From Pseudomonas mosselii (GTDB taxonomy: Bacteria > Pseudomonadota > Gammaproteobacteria > Pseudomonadales > Pseudomonadaceae): DNA of 64,000 nucleotides. The position numbers and the translations under genes are program-made. The notes under the pieces were generated by a model. It saw only the letters and a list, made by a program, of their open reading frames with translations, was not told where the DNA came from and made no database searches. Below, piece after piece: positions 1 to 7,611 of the stretch. Each line of letters begins with the position of its first letter. The stretch's first letter is position 1. Location of the stretch: the NCBI RefSeq assembly GCF_019823065.1, contig NZ_CP081966.1, forward strand, positions 5,301,501 through 5,365,500. The letters are read 5' to 3'.

Positions 1-1
1 G

Positions 2-385
2 GCCGCCGTGCACGGGCTGAGCGATGCCCTGCGCCTGGAGCTGGCGCCTTTCGGGGTCAGGGTCATGGAGGTGCAGCCGGGCGCGATCGCCTCGCAGTTC
101 GCCAGCAATGCGCAACAGCAGGCCGAGCAGGTGCTGGCGAGCAGTTCGCCGTGGTGGCCGCTGCGCGAGCAAGTTCAGGCCCGGGCGAGGGCCTCGCAGG
201 ATCGGCCGACACCGGCGGCGGTGTTTGCCCAGGGATTGTTGGCGGCGACCCGCAAGTCGCCGGTGCCTGCGCTGGTGCGTATCGGCAATGGCAGCACGGC
301 CTTGCCGTTGATGGCCCGGCTGTTGCCGCAGCGCCTGCTGGATTGGGTGTTGCGCAAGCGCTTCGGATTATTGCGACCGCTCTGA
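2..385 (+). CDS. SDR family oxidoreductase, C-terminal part (truncated by window start)
   Basis: The visible 127 residues are the C-terminal part of a short-chain dehydrogenase/reductase. The start of the window (AAVHGLSDALRLEL) fits the helix that directly follows the catalytic YxxxK of classical SDRs, so the Rossmann fold and catalytic residues lie upstream, outside the window. The segment VQPGAI matches the conserved PG after beta-6, which contacts the nicotinamide. The remainder is a typical variable substrate-loop region and a basic C-terminus. Substrate cannot be told. The gene ends in TGA and converges on the outer-membrane factor gene to its right, with one REP-like palindrome between them. 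Confidence 0.8.
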   Translation, partial: AAVHGLSDALRLELAPFGVRVMEVQPGAIASQFASNAQQQAEQVLASSSPWWPLREQVQARARASQDRPTPAAVFAQGLLAATRKSPVPALVRIGNGSTALPLMARLLPQRLLDWVLRKRFGLLRPL

Positions 386-389
386 CGTC

Positions 390-451
390 ATCGCGGGGCA
401 AGTCGCATCGGCGCACCGCCGCTCCTACGCATACCTGGGAGCCCCCGCGAT
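390..451. repeat. REP-like palindromic repeat
   Basis: The ends ATCGCGGGG (390-398) and CCCCGCGAT (443-451) are inverted. The first 36 bases are identical to the arm of the large palindrome at 30282-30375. It lies between convergent genes, the usual place for Pseudomonas REP/BIME elements, and could act as a bidirectional transcription stop. Confidence 0.65.
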
Positions 452-456
452 ACTGC

Positions 457-1893
457 TCAGACCTGATCGAACGCCTGCCAGCCGCCACCCAGCGCCTTGT
501 ACAGCCCCACCAGCGCCTGCGATACCGCCGCCGAACTGTCGATCCACTGCTCCTCGCTGGCCAGCAACGCCGACTGCACCGTCAGCACGTTGAGAAAGTC
601 CACCGCCCCTTCCACGTACTGGCGCTGCGCGGTCTCCAGGGCGATGCGGTTCTGCCGCACCGCCTCGGCCAGGTGATCACGGCGCAACTGGCTGGCGTTG
701 TACAGACGCAGCACATCGTCGATCTCATGCCAGGCGCCCAGCACCACCTTGCGGTAGTTCAGCGCCGCCTCCTGCTGCTGGGCCTCGCGAAGCTCCAGCT
801 GGCCCTTGAGCCGACCGCCTTCGAAGATCGGCAACGACAGCTGCGGCCCGAAGGCGAACCGGCGCGAGTCCCAGGCCCCGAAATCGGACAGTTGCATGGC
901 CTGGAAACCGACACTCCCGGACAGACGGATGCTTGGATAGAAATCGGCCTTGGCCACGCCGATGCTGGCGGTGGCCGCATGCAGCCGGGCCTCGGCCTGG
1001 CGGATATCCGGGCGGCGCTCGGCCAGCTCCGACGGCACGCCGATGGCGAAACGCTGCTGCGGCGCGGGCAGCTCACCGCCTTGCAGCAGCTGGGCCTGCA
1101 AACAGCGCGGCGGTTCGGCGGCGAGCAGGCTCAGGGCATTGATCAGGTCGTCGCGACGCGCCTCCAGAGTCGGCAGGCGCGCCTCGATCGATGCCACCTG
1201 GGCGCTGGCCTGGGCGACATCGAGCCGGGTGGCGACACCTTCGGCCTGGCGGCCTTGGGACAGTTTCAGACTGTGCCGGGCGACCTTGAGGTTGTCCTGG
1301 GTGATATCCAGGGTGTGCTGCACGGCCCGCAGCTGGATGTAGTTGCCGGCAGTCTCCGACAACAGCGCCAACAGCACGCCTCGGCGGTCGTTTTCGGCCA
1401 CCGCCACGCTCGCGTCGGCGGCCTCGACCTGGCGGCGCACGCGCCCCCACAGGTCCAGTTCCCAACCGGCGACCAGGTCACCCTGCCACAAGTTGTACGC
1501 CGACTTGCCGGCCTTGCCGGAGGGGTCGTTCAACCCTTCGGCGCTGTTGCGCGCCCGGCTGTAACCTGCGTTTGCATCCACCGTGGGCATCTCGTCAGCC
1601 GCCACGGTGCTGCGCAAGGCGCGGCTCTGCAGCAGGCGGGCACTGGCCATCTGCAGGTCGAGGTTGCGCTCGGTGACTTTCTGGATCAGCGCGCTCAACT
1701 GGGCGTCGTGGAAACTGTCCCACCAGCGCAGTTCCATTGGCTCGGCGACCGGCTGGCTGGCCGCGGCCTCACCTTGCAACGAGGCCCAATCCTGAGGCGC
1801 TTCGCTGGGCGGGCTCTGGAAGTCCGGTCCTAGTGTGCAGCCGGCAAGCAACATGGCCAGCAGCAAAGGACTCAAGCGTGATGCCGCTTTCAT
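457..1893 (-). CDS. Efflux outer-membrane lipoprotein (NodT/OprM family) of an MFS tripartite pump
   Basis: A 478-residue outer-membrane channel subunit. The N-terminus is a lipoprotein signal with lipobox LLAGC, so Cys18 should be acylated. The body shows the duplicated OEP arrangement of this family, with WWDSF after the start, an LDLWGRVRR motif near residue 150, and ERRPDIRQAEARL followed by FYPSIRLSGSVGF in the second half. It would give the export duct for the HlyD adaptor and MFS pump encoded just upstream. Its ATG overlaps the adaptor stop codon by 4 bp (ATGA), so the three genes are almost certainly one transcript. Substrates are unknown; aromatic or drug-like compounds are typical. 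Confidence 0.93.
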   Translation of the reverse strand: MKAASRLSPLLLAMLLAGCTLGPDFQSPPSEAPQDWASLQGEAAASQPVAEPMELRWWDSFHDAQLSALIQKVTERNLDLQMASARLLQSRALRSTVAADEMPTVDANAGYSRARNSAEGLNDPSGKAGKSAYNLWQGDLVAGWELDLWGRVRRQVEAADASVAVAENDRRGVLLALLSETAGNYIQLRAVQHTLDITQDNLKVARHSLKLSQGRQAEGVATRLDVAQASAQVASIEARLPTLEARRDDLINALSLLAAEPPRCLQAQLLQGGELPAPQQRFAIGVPSELAERRPDIRQAEARLHAATASIGVAKADFYPSIRLSGSVGFQAMQLSDFGAWDSRRFAFGPQLSLPIFEGGRLKGQLELREAQQQEAALNYRKVVLGAWHEIDDVLRLYNASQLRRDHLAEAVRQNRIALETAQRQYVEGAVDFLNVLTVQSALLASEEQWIDSSAAVSQALVGLYKALGGGWQAFDQV

Positions 1894-2951
1894 CGCGCAG
1901 TCACCTCTTTACCGGCCAGCGTGTCACCCTGGGTGTCGATGACCGCCTCCACCGACATGCCCACCCGCAAGCGCTCCAGCAACGGCTGGCCGTCGTCGAA
2001 GACAATCTTCACCGGAATGCGCTGCACCACCTTGGTGAAGTTGCCGGTGGCGTTGTCCGGCTTCACAGCGGCGAAGGTCACGCCCGTTGCGGGGGCGATG
2101 CTCTCGACGCGGCCGTGGAGTTTCTCGCCGGAGAAGGTATCGACGCTGATGCTCACCGGCTGGCCCGGCTGCACATGGGTCAACTGGGTCTCCTGGAAGT
2201 TGCCGACGATGTAGGCGCGCGCCAGCGGCACCACCGACAACAGCCGCGCGCCCGGGTTTACGTAGGCGCCTACACGCAGGGCGCGCTCGCCGACCATGCC
2301 GTCCACCGGCGCGGTGATGCGGGTGTAGGACAGATCCAGTCGGGCTTTCTCCAGGCCGGCCTCGGCCCGTTTCAGCTGGCCATCGGCACTGGCCACCTGG
2401 GCGCCGAGGATATCCACCTGCTTGCGCGTCGCCACCAGCGCCGCCTGGGTGTTGGCCAGCCGGGCGCGGGCCTGGTCAACGCCACTTCGCGCCTGCTGGG
2501 CATTCTGCACAGTGCCGGCGCCCTGCTCGGCCAGGCGGCTGTAGCGGGTCACCTCATGATCGGCGAAGGCCGCTTCGGCCTGGGCCGCCTTCACCGCGGC
2601 CTCGGCCTGGGCGATCAGCGAGGCCTGGCGCTCGAGGGTGGCGCGGGCATCCAGGCTCTGCGCCCTGGCCACCAGCAACTGGGCCTGGGCCGCGTCGAGG
2701 GCGGCCTGGTAGTCACGCGGGTCGATGGTCGCCAGCAACTGGCCGGCCTTCACCTGCTGGTTGTCCTCCACCAGCACCTCCTTGATAAAGCCCGCCACCT
2801 TCGGCGCGACCACGGTGTAGTCGGCGGTTACATAGGCATCGTTGGTGCTCTGGCGATGGTCGCTGCCGAACATCCAGGGGCCGACGATGGCGGCCAGCAC
2901 GGCCACGGCGAGCACCGAGCCGATAAGGATTGTCTTGCGCTTGTTGGTCAT
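1890..2951 (-). CDS. HlyD/EmrA-type periplasmic adaptor subunit
   Basis: A 353-residue membrane-fusion protein. An N-terminal membrane anchor (residues about 8-29) is followed by the biotinyl-lipoyl half VVAPKVAGFIKEVLVEDNQQVKAGQ. A long Ala/Gln-rich coiled-coil hairpin follows (residues about 85-210), then the second lipoyl half with RITAPVDGMVGER and a beta-barrel domain. This is the EmrA pattern of adaptors that work with DHA2-family MFS exporters. It lies 26 bp after the MFS gene and overlaps the outer-membrane factor by ATGA, giving a complete pump-adaptor-channel operon. Start choice: the ATG gives a short cytoplasmic basic stretch (MTNKRKT) before the anchor. Confidence 0.93.
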   Translation of the reverse strand: MTNKRKTILIGSVLAVAVLAAIVGPWMFGSDHRQSTNDAYVTADYTVVAPKVAGFIKEVLVEDNQQVKAGQLLATIDPRDYQAALDAAQAQLLVARAQSLDARATLERQASLIAQAEAAVKAAQAEAAFADHEVTRYSRLAEQGAGTVQNAQQARSGVDQARARLANTQAALVATRKQVDILGAQVASADGQLKRAEAGLEKARLDLSYTRITAPVDGMVGERALRVGAYVNPGARLLSVVPLARAYIVGNFQETQLTHVQPGQPVSISVDTFSGEKLHGRVESIAPATGVTFAAVKPDNATGNFTKVVQRIPVKIVFDDGQPLLERLRVGMSVEAVIDTQGDTLAGKEVTAR

Positions 2952-2977
2952 TTCAAGGTCTCGGATTCATCCACGGA

Positions 2978-4519
2978 TCAGGCCACCGCACGCGGCGGGA
3001 AAATCCGGGTAGGCACGAAGGGGATCAGGCAGATCAGGGCGACGGCGATACCCGCCATCACCAGGTACAGGTCGGCCGAGGTCAGCACCAGGGCCTGTTC
3101 ATGGATGCGCTTGGCCAGGCCAGCGGCGTTGTCGTCGATCAGCGGCGCGTTGCCCAGACTGTCGACCAGGTGGTTGGAATGAAAATGCCGGCGCAGGGTG
3201 CCCAGGGCATCGAGCAGACCACCGGCGATCACCGCCGACAGCCCCTTGACCGTGTTGAACCAGGCGGAGGCGAACGGGCCTTCCTGCGGGGGCATGCCGT
3301 TGGTCGACAGCATCAGCAGCGGCAGCACCGCCATGGGCTGGCCGAACACCTGCAGCAGGTAGAACGGGTAGAAGTCGCCGCGGATCCACTGCGAGGTCAG
3401 CAGGCTGCTGCCCACGCACGAGGCCGCCAGCATGGCCAGGCCCATCGCCAACACCCAGCGGCAGTCCACCGCACGGATGTTGCACAACGCCGCGGTCAAC
3501 GGCAGGGCGATCAGTTGAGGCATGGCCACCAGCATCATCAGCGGGCTGGTCTGCGCCGGGCGGTAGCCCTGGATCTGCGCCAGGTAGGCGGACGGAATGC
3601 TGCCCACGCCCGAGAGCACGACCAGCACCCCGGCCAGGGTTACCAGGGCGAAGCTCAAGTTGCGTCGCGTGAGCATGCGCAACTGGAAGAACGGCAGCGG
3701 CTCGGACCATTCATTGAACATGAACAGCGCCAGCAGCAACACGCCAACGCCGAGCAGCCAGCAAATCAGCGGCGAGTCGAACCAGCCCCAGCGGTCGCCC
3801 AGCGACAGCCCGAGGACGATGCAACTGATCGCTGGCAGACCGAGCAACACGCCGCGCCAGTCCAGTTGCCTGAAGCGCTCGAGGCGCAGCGGATCCTGGG
3901 GCAGGCCCCAGCCGACGCAGGCGATCGCCAGCAGCGAGGGCAGGATGATCTGCCAGAACGCCCACTGCCAGCCGACGTACTCGGTCCACAGGCCCGCCAA
4001 CGGCGTGCCGAGGTTCGGCCCGAAGGTGGCGGTCAGGGCGTAGCAGGCCAGGCCGTAGACCTTGATCCCCGGCGGCAGGAAACGCAGCGCCACGCTCATC
4101 AGCATCGGCGGCAAGGCGCCCGAGGCGAAGCCCTGCAGCACACGCAGCAGCATCAGGCTATGCAGGTTGGGGGCGAAGGGCTGGATCAGGCCAAGCACGG
4201 CGAACACGCCGACGGCGCTCATGGTGAAGCGGCGCAACGAGAAGGTGGTGGCCAGCCAGGGCGCGAAGGCCATGGCCGAGACCGAGGCGGCGGCATACAC
4301 CGCCAACAGCCAGGCACCTTCGTCGGCGCCGATGCCCATGGCGCCACGAATGTCGCTCAGGGAAATCTTGGTCACCGCCTCGTTTAGCCCGGCGCACAGC
4401 ACCGCCAGCAACACGCCGAACAGCCCGACCACTACCCGCAGGCCGAACGCCGTCTGCGCGGGGGCGGCCGGTGCGGGAGCGGCGGCCAGCGCGGCGCAGG
4501 GCGCGGTCAGGGAACTCAT
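2978..4519 (-). CDS. MFS transporter, DHA2 (EmrB/QacA) family drug exporter
   Basis: A 513-residue inner-membrane proton antiporter with about 14 hydrophobic segments, the length and layout of the DHA2 family. Residues near ADEGAWLLAVYAAASVSAMAFAP fit TM2, and the segment after it is the usual first cytoplasmic loop region. The Pro/Ala-rich N-terminus (APAPAAPAQ) is cytoplasmic and variable. It is the first gene of the pump operon. A perfect 15-bp palindrome lies 90 bp upstream and recurs before the LysR gene. The ATG has an upstream GGAG. Specificity cannot be read from the sequence; the LysR link suggests induction by a small molecule. Confidence 0.93.
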   Translation of the reverse strand: MSSLTAPCAALAAAPAPAAPAQTAFGLRVVVGLFGVLLAVLCAGLNEAVTKISLSDIRGAMGIGADEGAWLLAVYAAASVSAMAFAPWLATTFSLRRFTMSAVGVFAVLGLIQPFAPNLHSLMLLRVLQGFASGALPPMLMSVALRFLPPGIKVYGLACYALTATFGPNLGTPLAGLWTEYVGWQWAFWQIILPSLLAIACVGWGLPQDPLRLERFRQLDWRGVLLGLPAISCIVLGLSLGDRWGWFDSPLICWLLGVGVLLLALFMFNEWSEPLPFFQLRMLTRRNLSFALVTLAGVLVVLSGVGSIPSAYLAQIQGYRPAQTSPLMMLVAMPQLIALPLTAALCNIRAVDCRWVLAMGLAMLAASCVGSSLLTSQWIRGDFYPFYLLQVFGQPMAVLPLLMLSTNGMPPQEGPFASAWFNTVKGLSAVIAGGLLDALGTLRRHFHSNHLVDSLGNAPLIDDNAAGLAKRIHEQALVLTSADLYLVMAGIAVALICLIPFVPTRIFPPRAVA

Positions 4520-4608
4520 GGATAGACATCTCCAGCAACAAATTCAGGGCTGGAGCAAGTCTAAGTAGGTCGAATACTGACGAAAACTGACTTGTTGGCA
4601 GGTTTATG

Positions 4609-4623
4609 TTGCGTCAGACGCAA
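4609..4623. promoter_or_regulatory. Putative LysR-type operator upstream of the MFS efflux operon
   Basis: TTGCGTCAGACGCAA is a perfect palindrome (7-1-7) and contains the LysR T-N11-A core. It lies 90 bp upstream of the MFS start codon. A copy with one change (TTGCGTCAGGCGCAA) is found at 5801-5815 before the LysR gene. The shared site suggests one regulator for both promoters. Confidence 0.65.
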
Positions 4624-4700
4624 TCCATGGAGATCGGCGGCGCCCGCTTCGTGGGCCCCCTCCCACCGGTTCACCGTTGCACTCGAGCCTTGCTGGGACT

Positions 4701-4819
4701 CTGTGGGAGCGGCCTTGTGTCGCGAAAGGGCTGCGCAGCAGCCCCAGGATTTCAGCGTTCATGCAAAGATCGTCGGGGCCGCTTTGCGGCCCTTTCGCGA
4801 CACAAGGCCGCTCCTACAG
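4701..4819. repeat. Inverted REP pair (BIME), GCGGCCTTGTGTCGCGAAAGG type
   Basis: Two copies of a palindromic unit face each other: GTGGGAGCGGCCTTGTGTCG from about 4703, and its complement ending in CACAAGGCCGCTCCTAC near 4818. They are separated by about 40 bp. Each copy also carries an internal GGGC(C/T)GC stem. It fills most of the gap between the LysR gene and the efflux operon. Confidence 0.85.
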
Positions 4820-5749
4820 GGAACGCGCAGGGTTTGAGGCCGGCGTGGGCTCGCCCGCGCAGCAGGCGCGCATGGTCTGGCGCAACCAGCGATGCGCCGG
4901 ATCGTTGTCGAAACGCGGATGCCAGGCCTGCATCACCCGCACCCGCTCCAGCGGCACCGGGATCTCGAACGAGCGCAGCGGCAGGCCGAACTTGGTCACG
5001 CTGCCGAGGATGTTCGCCGGCATCGGCAGGATCAGGTCCGACTCTGGCAACGAGAACATCGCCGAATGGAAACTCGGCGTGATCAGCGCCACCCTGCGCT
5101 GCACGCCATGGGTACCCAGCTCCACATCGATGGGGCCGTTGGCCCGTCCGCGTCGTGACACGCTGATCTGCGGATAGCGGGCAAAGCGCTCCGGGGTGAT
5201 CTCGGCGTCGAAGATCGGGTGGTCGGCCCGCGCCAGCCCGACGAACCAGGTGTCGAACAGGCTCTGCACCTTGATCTCCGGCCCCATGTCGATACTCGAA
5301 CTGACCACCAGGTCGATCTGCCCGTGGCGCAGCACCAGGTCATCGTCGCCCTGGTGCTCGGGGACGAAGCGCAGCACGGTGTTCGGCGCCTGCTCGAGCA
5401 TCATGTGCAGCAGGCGCGCGCCATACAGGGCGATGAACAGGTCGTTGGTGCGGATGTTGAAGGCCCGGTCGAGGTTCGGCAGGTCGACCTCGTCGCCACT
5501 GCGAAACACCAGACCGGCCTGCTCCACCAGCGCCCGGACCTGGTCGCGCAGGGCCAGTGCCCGTGGTGTCGGCACCAGACCACGGCCAGCGCGTACCAGG
5601 ATCGGGTCGCCCATGGCCTCGCGGATGCGCCCCAGCGTGCGGCTCATGGCCGCCGGGCTCAGGTTCATGCGCTGGGCGGCGCCGACCACGCTGCCTTCGT
5701 CGAGCAGGGCATCGAGGGCGACGAGCAGGTTCATGTCCGGGAGTTGCAT
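4814..5749 (-). CDS. LysR-family transcriptional regulator, likely controller of the MFS efflux operon
   Basis: A 311-residue LTTR. The N-terminal winged helix-turn-helix covers residues 1-65 (NLLVALDALLDEGSVVGAAQRM, SPAAMSRTLGRIREAMGDPIL), followed by the linker helix and a periplasmic-binding-like effector domain. I place the start at the ATG giving MQLPDMNLLVAL, because the family begins 3-6 residues before this helix. The longer open frame runs upstream through the operator and a REP and is not credible. It lies immediately upstream of and codirectional with the efflux operon. The near-identical T-N11-A palindromes before both suggest autoregulation plus operon control. The effector is unknown. 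The frame's last residues overlap the edge of the REP pair. Confidence 0.9.
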   Translation of the reverse strand: MQLPDMNLLVALDALLDEGSVVGAAQRMNLSPAAMSRTLGRIREAMGDPILVRAGRGLVPTPRALALRDQVRALVEQAGLVFRSGDEVDLPNLDRAFNIRTNDLFIALYGARLLHMMLEQAPNTVLRFVPEHQGDDDLVLRHGQIDLVVSSSIDMGPEIKVQSLFDTWFVGLARADHPIFDAEITPERFARYPQISVSRRGRANGPIDVELGTHGVQRRVALITPSFHSAMFSLPESDLILPMPANILGSVTKFGLPLRSFEIPVPLERVRVMQAWHPRFDNDPAHRWLRQTMRACCAGEPTPASNPARSL

Positions 5750-5800
5750 GGCCGTTTTCCGTGACAGCTGTGGGAAACGCGATGGTATCAGGTTGGTGGA

Positions 5801-5815
5801 TTGCGTCAGGCGCAA
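5801..5815. promoter_or_regulatory. Putative LysR autoregulatory operator
   Basis: TTGCGTCAGGCGCAA, 51 bp upstream of the chosen LysR start, differs at one position from the palindrome at 4609-4623. It keeps the T-N11-A core expected of LTTR recognition sites. Confidence 0.6.
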
Positions 5816-5872
5816 TGGCACCGTGCGTGGGCGGCCATTTATCCATGTGGGCGAATGAACCGAGAATGGTGT

Positions 5873-5947
5873 GGCCTCATCGCCGGCAAGCCGGCGCCCA
5901 CTGGCAGCGCATCTCCCTGTGGGAGCCGGCTTGCCGGCGATGAGGCC
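5873..5947. repeat. REP inverted pair, GCCGGCAAGCCGGC type
   Basis: Perfect 23-bp arms (5873-5895 and 5925-5947) begin GGCCTCATCGCCGGC and end GCCGGCGATGAGGCC. They lie between the divergent LysR and universal stress protein genes. This is a different REP subtype from those at 4701 and 6462. Confidence 0.85.
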
Positions 5948-5979
5948 AACACTGCCATCCATTCTCCAAAGGATTGCCC

Positions 5980-6438
5980 ATGCCCCACCCGGTCCTGATC
6001 GCCATCGACGCCTCCCCCGCCAGCCACGCCCTGCTCGACCTAGCCCGCCGCTACTGCCGCCCGGGCGAACACACCCTGCACGTGCTGCTGGCCATCGACT
6101 CGACCTTCGCCGTGCACGATCACCGCACGGCCTACACTGAGGAGGAGCTGGAGGAGTACCCCGCCGCCTGCGACGAACAGCAATTGGCCGAGCACGCCGT
6201 GAACAGCGCCGTGGGCATCCTGTGCGAAGCCGGCTTCGAAAGCCTGGGCTGCATGGTCGCCGGCCAGCCGGTGGAGGCGATCATCACCAAGGCCCGGGAG
6301 CTTGAATGCGAGCTGATCATCATCGGCCACCGCCACTTGTCGCGGGTCGGAAGGCTGCTGGATCCGTCGATCAGTGCCAAGGTGATTGATCGGGCACATG
6401 TACCCGTTCTGGTAGGCGTGCCGACTGACGTTGGCTGA
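5980..6438 (+). CDS. Universal stress protein (UspA family)
   Basis: A 152-residue single-domain Usp. It has the first strand VLIAIDASPASHALLDLA, a middle EAGFE...VAGQPVEAIITKA segment, and the C-terminal strand ELIIIGHRHLSRVGRLL. The family's nucleotide-binding consensus is G-2X-G-9X-G(S/T). Here the region reads GHRHLSRVGRLLDPSIS, so the loop is only partly conserved and ATP binding is uncertain. The ATG at 5980 is preferred over an upstream in-frame TTG because AAAGGA ends 6 bp before it. Soluble, cytoplasmic, stress-related. It has no operon partner: REP elements flank it on both sides. Confidence 0.88.
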   Translation: MPHPVLIAIDASPASHALLDLARRYCRPGEHTLHVLLAIDSTFAVHDHRTAYTEEELEEYPAACDEQQLAEHAVNSAVGILCEAGFESLGCMVAGQPVEAIITKARELECELIIIGHRHLSRVGRLLDPSISAKVIDRAHVPVLVGVPTDVG

Positions 6439-6461
6439 AGTCTCGCGATAAGCTCACCGCC

Positions 6462-6530
6462 ACCATCGCGTGGCAAGCCCGCTCCCAGAGCATCCTCATA
6501 CTCGTGGGAGCGGGCTTGCCCCGCGATGGT
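6462..6530. repeat. REP inverted pair, ATCGCGGGGCAAGCCCGCTCCCAC type
   Basis: ACCATCGCG at 6462 and CGCGATGGT ending at 6530 frame two facing copies of the 24-30 bp REP unit. They lie between convergent genes (Usp and the HlyD adaptor). Confidence 0.85.
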
Positions 6531-6539
6531 CTGCTTGGA

Positions 6540-7400
6540 TCACTCCGCGCTCGCCTTGACCACCACCGTGCACGTGGTCCCCGCCGCCAGCAGGAACCCA
6601 TCCGGCACTTCATCGATATGGATCCGCACCGGCACCCGCTGCGCCAGCCGCACCCAGTTGAAGGTCGGGTTCACGTCGGCGATCAGCTCACGGCTCTGCG
6701 GGTTGTCGCGGTCGTAGATGCCACGGGCAATGCTCTCCACATGCCCCTTGATCCGCTCGCCGCTCATCATCTGCAACTCGGCCACATCGCCCACCTTCAC
6801 GTGGGGCAGCTTGGTCTCCTCGAAGAAGCCATACACCCAGAACGACTGCTCATCCACCACCGCCATCACCGCCTCGCCGGTGCGAGCATAGTCGCCTTTG
6901 TGGATGTTCAGGTTGGTCACGTAGCCATCGACGGTGGCGACGATCTGCGTGCGCTTGAGGTTCAGCTCGGCAGCGGCGAGCTGGGCCTGAGCGTGCTGGT
7001 AGTCGGCCAGTGCCGAGCTGGCGATATTGCTGGCGTCGTCGCGGTTCTCTTTCGAAATCACCAGGTTGTCCAGATCGGCGCGGCGCTTGGCATTCACCTT
7101 GCGCATCTCCCAGGTGGCCTTGCGCGAGGCCACCAGCGCCTTGGCCTGGTCCACCGCCAGCTGGTAGTGCTCGGGGTCGATGCGGATCAGCACGTCGCCC
7201 TTCTTCACCCGCTGGTTGTCCTTGACCGGGACGTCCACCACATAGCCCGGCACATCGGCGGCGACGTTGATGATATCGGCGCGCACCCGGCCATCGCGGG
7301 TCCATGGCGTAGTCATGTAGTGCAGCCACAACTGGCGGCCGATCGCCACGGCGGCGGCCAGCACCAGCAGGGTGGCGATCAGGCTGAAGAACTTTTTCAT
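6540..7400 (-). CDS. HlyD-family periplasmic adaptor (AaeA-like)
   Basis: A 286-residue membrane-fusion protein. It has an N-terminal anchor (residues about 4-25), then TTPWTRDGRVRADIINVAADVPGYV, the typical opening of AaeA/YibH-type adaptors. A lipoyl domain (NQRVKKGDVLIRID), a short hairpin and a second lipoyl half (ATVDGYVTNLNIHKGDYA) follow. I use the ATG giving MKKFFSLIATLL; upstream in-frame codons would run through the DUF1656 gene spacer. It is the last gene of a four-gene operon with an outer-membrane factor, a FUSC pump and a DUF1656 protein. By analogy with E. coli AaeXAB this exports aromatic carboxylates such as 4-hydroxybenzoate; substrate here is inference. Confidence 0.9.
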   Translation of the reverse strand: MKKFFSLIATLLVLAAAVAIGRQLWLHYMTTPWTRDGRVRADIINVAADVPGYVVDVPVKDNQRVKKGDVLIRIDPEHYQLAVDQAKALVASRKATWEMRKVNAKRRADLDNLVISKENRDDASNIASSALADYQHAQAQLAAAELNLKRTQIVATVDGYVTNLNIHKGDYARTGEAVMAVVDEQSFWVYGFFEETKLPHVKVGDVAELQMMSGERIKGHVESIARGIYDRDNPQSRELIADVNPTFNWVRLAQRVPVRIHIDEVPDGFLLAAGTTCTVVVKASAE

Positions 7401-7410
7401 TGCAGGATTC

Positions 7411-7611
7411 TCACCAGTAGAGCGACAGCGCCAGGGCGCCGAACAGGCAGACGAACAGCGACAGGCGCAACAGCGCCGGGTGCCAGAAGAAGCGATAGCC
7501 ATCAACGCTTGCGATGAACCGGTCCAGGCCCCAGGCCAGGCCCAGGGCGAACAGGAACATCAAGGTCATGGTGGGCATGTACACGCCATGGAAGGCGATC
7601 TCACGGGGCAT
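7411..7611 (-). CDS. DUF1656 small membrane protein (AaeX-like)
   Basis: A 66-residue protein with two hydrophobic helices (residues about 9-27 and 42-64). It begins MPREIAFHGVYMP, characteristic of DUF1656/AaeX. Its ATG overlaps the end of the FUSC gene by 11 bp, and it ends 10 bp before the adaptor start, so it is translationally tied to the pump. DUF1656 proteins always accompany FUSC/HlyD exporters; their role is not known. An upstream in-frame start 42 bp earlier lies deep in the FUSC gene and is rejected. Confidence 0.88.
   Translation of the reverse strand: MPREIAFHGVYMPTMTLMFLFALGLAWGLDRFIASVDGYRFFWHPALLRLSLFVCLFGALALSLYW

Noticed and set aside
151..1833. Long plus-strand open frame opposite the outer-membrane factor gene
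   Set aside because: It lies wholly antisense to a clear NodT-family gene, its translation has low-complexity Gln/Arg/His-rich text with no domain, and such shadow frames are expected at this GC content.
5750..5962. 71-residue upstream extension of the LysR gene
   Set aside because: It would read through a REP pair and the putative operator; the HTH domain starts normally at the ATG at 5749.
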